Shown: positions 57,801 through 64,000 of the stretch, one piece after another | How the letters are laid out: every line of letters starts with the position of its first letter | How positions within the stretch are numbered: position 1 is the stretch's first letter | Source of the DNA: Melastoma dodecandrum | Taxonomy: Eukaryota > Streptophyta > Magnoliopsida > Myrtales > Melastomataceae | NCBI GenBank assembly: GCA_029817715.1 | Contig: JARUPY010000602.1 | Location: forward strand, 1,381,501-1,445,500 | Direction of reading: 5' to 3' | Length of the DNA: 64,000 bases | Notes under the pieces: model-generated | What the model was told of the DNA's origin: nothing | The model's input: only the letters and a program-made list of their open reading frames with translations | Databases searched by the model: none | Made by a program: the position numbers and the translations under genes

Positions 57801-60800
57801 CTGCAAGCCAAAGGCCACCATGTCTTTCGACATCTCCACGAAGATGCTATCAGGATAACTATCAACAAAATTACATTACCCGAAGGCGTTTTTCCAGTTG
57901 CAATCGCCACGTGAGTTCTTCCACATGTTTTTCAAGCTTATCTTTGGCCTCCTTCAACGCTCCTGTTTCCCTTGCCGCCTATTCAGCAGAAGAACGGCTG
58001 AACAAAGAAGTAGATTATCAAGACAATTGAATCGTAAAGAATGAGAAATACCATTTTCAATTTCCTGAGTTCTCTCCTGCCAAGCCTTCCTCTCCATCTG
58101 CATTGAGTCACTATTATTCCTCGCTGCAACTTCTTGTAGTATGACGCTTCCCTATGGCAACGCCACCGAGCCTTCCATTTCCAATAGCATCGTCAAATTA
58201 GGGCATGCAACAATTGAATTGTGTGCATTGAAAACGATGCCAAAGAGTACACCATATATGACCTGAATGATAGTCGCTGCTTTAGTTCTCTTCCTAAATC
58301 TGAATTCATTACGAGCAGCCAGAGTCCTCAATCCCATTTGCAAGATCAACACGGAGACTCTAAGTTTATTATAAGACGATCTTGATTGATGCCTACGAGC
58401 ATTTTTCTGGATTTTAATAGCAGCCGCTTCCCTTCTCAGGTTTTCATAGAGTTTGCATGCCAAGCGCCCTGAATCATCAGGAAAGAACATTTTCATTCAA
58501 GTATCTCTACAAATAAACTTAAGCAGCAATATATTAACGAGCTCAGAGATTGTGCTTGTTTTCTGCATCAAAGTCACCTCTCCAAATTGATTGGATGATG
58601 ATGGTAGCTTTTCTTAGAGCAATGAACCGTTTGTGAGCTTGATGAGTCCTGACGCGACGTTGGAGTGTCTTCGCAGCATTGTTGAGCACCTCAGCCCTTC
58701 TTGCATCCAGTTCAGCCATTTGACCAGCTCTTAAGAATATTTTCGTCTTCCCAATCTGAGAGATGTTCGGCGTTAAAAATCACCAGTACACAAGGATACA
58801 ATATCCATTATCCAAATTTATCAACCATCTTACTCAGCATAGGTTGCTGAAAATCACCTGAAATCCTTTTAGGCCCTTCTTCTCTAGGATTTTTTTGCAA
58901 ACCATCTTCTCATCGCTGTTCAACCGAGAAAAATGTTTAAAAGTCAATTTGATATTGCCGTTGAGATGGAAGAACTTACAGGCTCTGAATTGTTCAGTGA
59001 TACTTACTTCCCATCTACAAACTCAGGAGCAAGAAGCCCAAATCGATTGACAAATTCGAAAAAAGGACGACGAGTTGGGTACCCTGCACAGCTAATTCTT
59101 ATTGCTTCTAAGACACCCTGCAAAGAATCAACTAGTCTTAACAAGCGAAGAAAATACACGATTGCTATTCAATTCAATGAACAAGAACAAAAGGGATAGT
59201 GCTTACACCACATCGCAACTGCTGCATTACATTAACATTCTCAAATATCGCCGGTTTGAGGACATTGTTTGGCTTGACGCATCGGATATAATGTGGCTCC
59301 GTGGAATTAAGGGTGTCCATCAGTTGTTGGAGTTGTAACTGCATCGATCAGACCGTCGTGTGAAATTCCATATCAACATCAGGAAATGGGATAGTGATAC
59401 AATTGCTAAAAATCAGGTAAAACAGTCGACATAGTACCTTAAAACGAGATCCGATAGAAGAGAACTTGGAAGACTTCTGTGCCTCCACTGGAATAGGAGG
59501 GAAAAGGCCAGCAACGAAACTGCATTTCGACGTGCCTAACAAATCTTGGTGTTCAGGGACGACATAGTCCTTGTTCTTGTCCAAGAATTGATCAGATTGA
59601 TACAGAACCTGAGAAGATGTAGAGACAAAAAGCTCAGTGGTAACATTGATGAAAATGTCAAGAATAAGCAATTAGTCCTGGGTTTGAATAAACTATACCT
59701 CTCCAGCATAATGCGAAATAGTAAAATCAGTGCGTGAAAGCTTAGGCTTGATGAACCGCTTGTGATTCTTGAATGTCTGATAGAGCTTATTCGAGAATGT
59801 CTCATGCGTTGACTTCGGAAACATGCTGCAATTAAGAAAATTAAGTTCTTTTTTAAATTTTTTTAGTCAGACACACAAGAGACAAAAGCGCTGAACTATA
59901 CCAGGCTTCATCAAGTAGTGCTACTATTCCCCCAGGTTTCTGCAATAAAACAGGTCGAATTGAGGAAACGTTTTGTTTATCACATCAAATCAAATAGGAG
60001 GCACAAGACCAACAGAATCCAACCTTTTCAATTAGATCCAAGACATCCTGATTATCAACAAACTCTATGTAACTCCAATCGATCTCCTCCTTTGTGTACT
60101 CCTCTTGTTCCATCTTGAAGACATGCTGCAATCATTCAAAAGCTGTTGATGTAGAAATGTATCATTACGATGACACCAATAAACAAAGGATCATGGACAA
60201 GAATACTTCACCTGGTTAAAATGTTGCTGCAACTTCTCATTAGTAAAGTTAATACAGAACTGCTCAAAGCTACAAAGATCAAGCAATACAGGGAGATGCA
60301 TCGCCTCGTTATTGCTTTTCAACTTCATTACATGTTGTCTCTTACATAATGAGAAAGTATAAAACTCACCTGTTGGTTTTAAAACTCTCGAAGCCATATA
60401 TATCAAGAACTCCAATCAGTGATTTTGAGGTGGGGTCTTGTCCGATGGAGGTGTTGATTTTGTCAACTAACCTGTTGATAACCGGAGAAAAGAAGAGTCT
60501 TCATATATAAAGTATCCTGTCCTGTTAATGGACTAAGGTTGTTCACACTAACTAGATGCTTACCAGTCGAACAGTCGAGAATAGATTGTTTTGGCTAATC
60601 CATCCCTACTAATAATGGCACTCTGAGGGTCGAGACTTCGTTTTATAACCTCTTCTGGGGTGATCATGACACGCTTACACAGCGCGTCTTCTAGCGCCAC
60701 CGGATCACACCTTAAGGAGAACATAATGAATTAATTTATGTTTGCCATGGAAAATGCCTCCAAAATGTAATGACCTTTTTCCAAGAAGAGGAAGACTCAC

Positions 60801-62941
60801 ATGAGAAGTTCGGCTGTCGTATCAAGGTGAAACTTGGCCTTGTCATCTTTAGGTACAGATGAATCAATTTCTTTTCCCTTTGCGAAGTCGATGTTCCCAA
60901 GATGAAGGATTGCAGCGACCACTCTAAAAATTGCTTCCTGGTCCTTTGCACTTATTCCAACAATATCCATAGCTCGTCTGGTGGCGAGATATTCATGTGC
61001 ATCATTCACACCAACCAGCTCAAAGCATTTGGACTGGTTGAGGTAATGGAATGTTTTTGGATTTCCCAGCTTGTACTTGTCGATTTCCTTAAGAGAGTGA
61101 CAAAGAAGCAATGACCAAAATGAACAAACGTTTGGGGAAAAATTACGACTCTGCGAAAAGTACCTCTTGTGGGGAACTACAAAGAAGATAAAAGCAATGG
61201 TAATTGCGCTCGGGGTCATTAATCTGGCAGACACGAGACCTCTCGAGAAGATAAGTTCTTACGGCAGCTCCAGATATTCTTCCATGCTTATCGAACTGTA
61301 TCTCAACAAACTTGCCGAAACGACTGCACCAGTTTCAGCATAAATAAATAATAATGTTGGACAAACCCAAAGAAAAGGCAGATGACACAGAGATTTTCTG
61401 GCTCAACGGTCTAACCTCGAATTATTATTCCTCACGGTTTTGGCATTGCCAAATGCTTCAAGAACTGGATTTGACTGCACTTGGCAATTTCAAGATAAAA
61501 TAAATTTTGAGCGAAATCAAAGACCTTGGAAACAGGTTAGATGTACCGAAGGTTATGAAGTTATGTATACTTCTAGAACTTGTTGCTCGACGGTCCGTCC
61601 CTCTGTTGCAGCACGACCACCCAAAAATGCGAGGTATCTCATAAGCATCTTCGTGGTTTCGGTTTTACCCGCACCACTTTCACCACTAACAAGTATGGAA
61701 TTACTCTTCCCCTCATTTATCATTGCCCTATTTCATAAGGAAAAAGAAAATACTACTGTAAGGGTGCTCCTACTTCATAAAAATGACCCGGAGGTTTTTG
61801 GTACCTGTAAGCCACATCAGCAACAGCAAAAACATGGGGGCTAAGTTCGCCGAGCGGGGCCCCTTTGTATTGCTGCATCATGTGACTGTCATAAATATGA
61901 GGCAGCCTTTGGAACGGATTAATGGCAATCAGAATATTCCCCGTATAAGTCTGCCACAAGGCATGGAACGGTTAATCCAAACATGTATACAAGACCAATA
62001 TATCACATGAAAGGATGAGGTGGGGTTTACATAAATTTCATTTAATTCGTATCTGATCTTTAGATTCGCTAGTACTCCAGGCTCGTGAAGGTAGGACAGT
62101 TTGGTCATGTCATCAACTCCACCGGCAGGGGCTTCCGTATCCTTTGGATAAATTTTGGACAAGTTTGCAATGACCTAGAAAGCAAATAGGTTGTCACAGC
62201 AGAGCAAATCCTTCTATAATGTAAAAGCTTGTTCTTTGAGAAAGGTCAATCGTAAACTTGTTCCTAGAAAACATGTTGAATGGTGGGGTCGAAATAATGT
62301 GTTTGGGCCGACCTTCTTTCCATCTGTGGTGTCGATCTCGACATCATTGCCGTTAATCTTGGTTACCAGTCCGTCGATCCAAGCTATATCTGGGTCTTCA
62401 ACCCAGACATGAGAACCAACGATGATGTTCACCGGAGTTCCCTGCAGGCGTGGAATCACTAATGCAATCAATATGATAACTAGATCGACAAAACTCTGCT
62501 TAAATCAAACTAACATCGCAGTAACAATTTTCATGTTTTTGATGCCTAGGAAAGGTTCACAGTTTCTGGGAAATAATATAACAACAGCAATCGCAGTCAG
62601 AGTTAGGGTTCTCAGAAACTATGCATTTAGGAACATAAGTAGCACTAAAGCTCATGATCAATGTTCTTGATGACATGGCAAAGAAGGAAAATAATTCTAA
62701 TCTCGGTTTAGTTGGGTCATATTTCAAATGATAGAAGGGATCCTCCATACAACTTCAGTCTCCATTTGAACTTCTGAAAGTCTTTAGAGTAAAATTGAGC
62801 ATACAAGATAGAAGTTTTTATGGGAAAAAAAAGAATAACCAAAAGAAAGCCAAAGAACGACACAAGACAAAGAATGTGTGCGAACGTGAGCCCGGACCAT
62901 CGTGAGGATCTATACAACTGCTATCCTTTAAGACATACCAT
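54827..62941 (-). CDS. Class XI myosin heavy chain
   Basis: I rebuilt 35 coding exons: 62941-62939, 62441-62313, 62174-62031, 61950-61805, 61727-61571, 61474-61416, 61323-61164, 61087-60801, 60710-60564, 60471-60370, 60269-60212, 60125-60024, 59939-59902, 59825-59699, 59608-59438, 59338-59207, 59117-59008, 58915-58858, 58755-58578, 58468-58263, 58171-58052, 57978-57880, 57800-57579, 57510-57371, 57273-57162, 57032-56730, 56640-56485, 56401-56198, 56099-55956, 55876-55806, 55714-55615, 55539-55426, 55343-55263, 55133-55051 and 54950-54827. All junctions keep phase and give 1528 residues, the normal length for the class. Parts in order: SH3-like start ([14 protein letters not shown]); motor with P-loop GESGAGKT near 156-163, switch-2 DIYGFESF and actin-binding [14 protein letters not shown] motifs ([19 protein letters not shown]); coiled coil; and a globular DIL tail ([40 protein letters not shown]), ending LPRPD. 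Myosin XI drives organelle movement along actin and cytoplasmic streaming. The exact XI subtype is unresolved. The first exon, just ATG before GTATGT, is the least certain. Confidence 0.94.
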
Positions 62942-63618
62942 TTCAAAGCTCCTACTTGGGCGACTCAGATGCACCTGTCTTTCCTACAACCTCATTCCAC
63001 CCAATTTCAATTCGACCAATCCGTCCCACCCCCAACAGAAAATGATCCGAAAGCTCCCCCACGATTTGGGATCATATGCTCTCCACAACATCCGCGCCTA
63101 CCAGGTGTGCCCCTCAATTCAAATCAGATCAAAAGATCTCCTCGATGATCCAGAAGAGGAAAAAAAAAAGAGAAGAGAGAAGAGAGACAGAGAGAGTGGC
63201 AAAAATATATGATCAAGGAAGCTTTGATTCAGAAGGGATTCAAAAGGGAGTGACAAGATGGAAAACAAAGGAAAAAATGAAAAGGAAGACAACCTTTTAT
63301 TTTTATGTAAATTCTAATGACTTTGGAGGGAGTGACATTGTGCGAGATGGCCGTTAAATCAGGATTCCTTCCCTCTCGCGCCAATTCCTGTCCACTCCAA
63401 TGGGTTCCTTTCTTCTCTCTCCTTCATTTCCCTTCCTTGACCTGTATTTACACAAATTTACACAAATCACCTTAAAACTTTAATATATACATTCCCAACA
63501 AATCAACTTCTTCTATCTGGATCATTATTGTTAAAAGAATGGAATCAAAAATCAAGAACCCAAGACATAGGGCAGTTCAATATGTACATGATGTGATTTG
63601 ACTAACAGAAAGAGGCAT

Positions 63619-63655
<37 letters not shown>

Positions 63656-63807
63656 CTGTAACATATTAGTAATGCATCAGGGATTCGGAGCTGTAAAAGA
63701 TCTACAATGAAATTGTATCACAAATTGATTTTAAATAGTCCACAGAAGCTTAAAAGATTAGCATAAGGAATTATGTCTATCACCAACCTTCAACAAGAGT
63801 TGCACAT
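62942..63807. other. Myosin XI upstream region
   Basis: Leader and promoter side of the myosin gene, with GA-rich and AT-rich parts and an (AAT)n run near 63620-63653. No other gene is visible until the exon ending at 63808. Confidence 0.4.
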
Positions 63808-63936
63808 TCAACAAGACTGAGCGTTGTTGTGCATATCAAGGAATTTGCACTCTGCATCGTTTCCGACCCAAATTGTCTCTGGGAGGAAGGTAAGCATGAA
63901 CTCAGGATTCAATCTGAAATCCTTGATAGCCAGTTC
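63808..63936 (-). CDS. Terminal exon of an unidentified gene (partial)
   Basis: On the minus strand a GATAG acceptor at 63937-63938 opens a 42-codon frame, ELAIKDFRLNPEFMLTFLP, then ETIWVGNDAECKFLDMHNN, ending AQSC and TGA (63808-63810). The residue mix is that of a folded protein and the frame is uninterrupted, so a real last exon is likely. Upstream exons would lie beyond the window. I do not recognise the family. Confidence 0.5.
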   Translation of the reverse strand, partial: ELAIKDFRLNPEFMLTFLPETIWVGNDAECKFLDMHNNAQSC

Positions 63937-64000
63937 CTATCACAGAGGGGATCCTCACGCATCAAATCCTTCTCCTCCATTATAAAGAAAAGAAGCGTAG

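Overview
The window is nuclear DNA of a flowering plant. The evidence is GT-AG introns with short exons, and plant-only families: an ethylene receptor, a Rubisco assembly factor, myosin XI, two PLS-class PPR proteins, an AHL DNA-binding protein and a plasmodesmal DUF26 protein. There is also a Ty3/gypsy LTR retrotransposon and a tRNA-derived SINE. I cannot place the species more precisely. GC content is uneven: several genes with few or no introns (RAF1, PDLP, AHL, ETR/EIN4) are GC-rich in AT-rich surroundings.

Layout. 1-84: last exon of an unknown gene (+). 1.7-2.2 kb: possible tiny-peptide gene. 4.3-5.5 kb: repeat and LINE debris. 6.1-10.0 kb (-): ten-exon GT8 glucuronosyltransferase of the IPUT1/PGSIP6 type. 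10.2-11.2 kb: repeats. 11.3-18.2 kb (+): decayed, 5'-truncated copy of the ATRX/CHR20 chromatin remodeller that still has introns and is interrupted by small transposons. 19.65-20.7 kb (+): PDLP-type DUF26 membrane protein. 20.9-21.9 kb (-): JASON-like protein. 22.3-23.3 kb (-): DC1-domain pseudogene. 23.7-23.9 kb: F-box scrap between direct repeats. 24.6-26.7 kb (-): DYW-type PPR gene. 27.4-28.2 kb: repeat block hosting a SINE. 28.3-33.8 kb: complete, recently inserted Ty3/gypsy element. 34.2-36.6 kb (-): ankyrin/GPCR-chaperone protein. 39.2-41.3 kb (-): threonine aldolase. 42.8-44.1 kb (-): RAF1. 44.7-46.5 kb (+): second PPR gene, divergent from RAF1. 47.9-48.7 kb (+): AHL protein. 50.8-53.2 kb (-): subfamily-2 ethylene receptor, EIN4/ETR2 type. 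54.8-62.9 kb (-): full 35-exon myosin XI. 63.8-63.9 kb (-): last exon of a further gene.

The genes do not form a pathway or operon; they are independent plant loci. I rebuilt exon structures by hand from splice consensus, reading phase and family similarity. For IPUT1, threonine aldolase, EIN4/ETR2 and myosin XI every junction keeps phase, so those models are strong. I found no new multi-gene system. The most informative parts are the mobile elements: a Mutator-like MITE that landed on a splice donor, a SINE with an 18-bp target duplication, an LTR element whose repeats look identical apart from one 16-bp unit, and a recurring quasi-palindromic repeat module.
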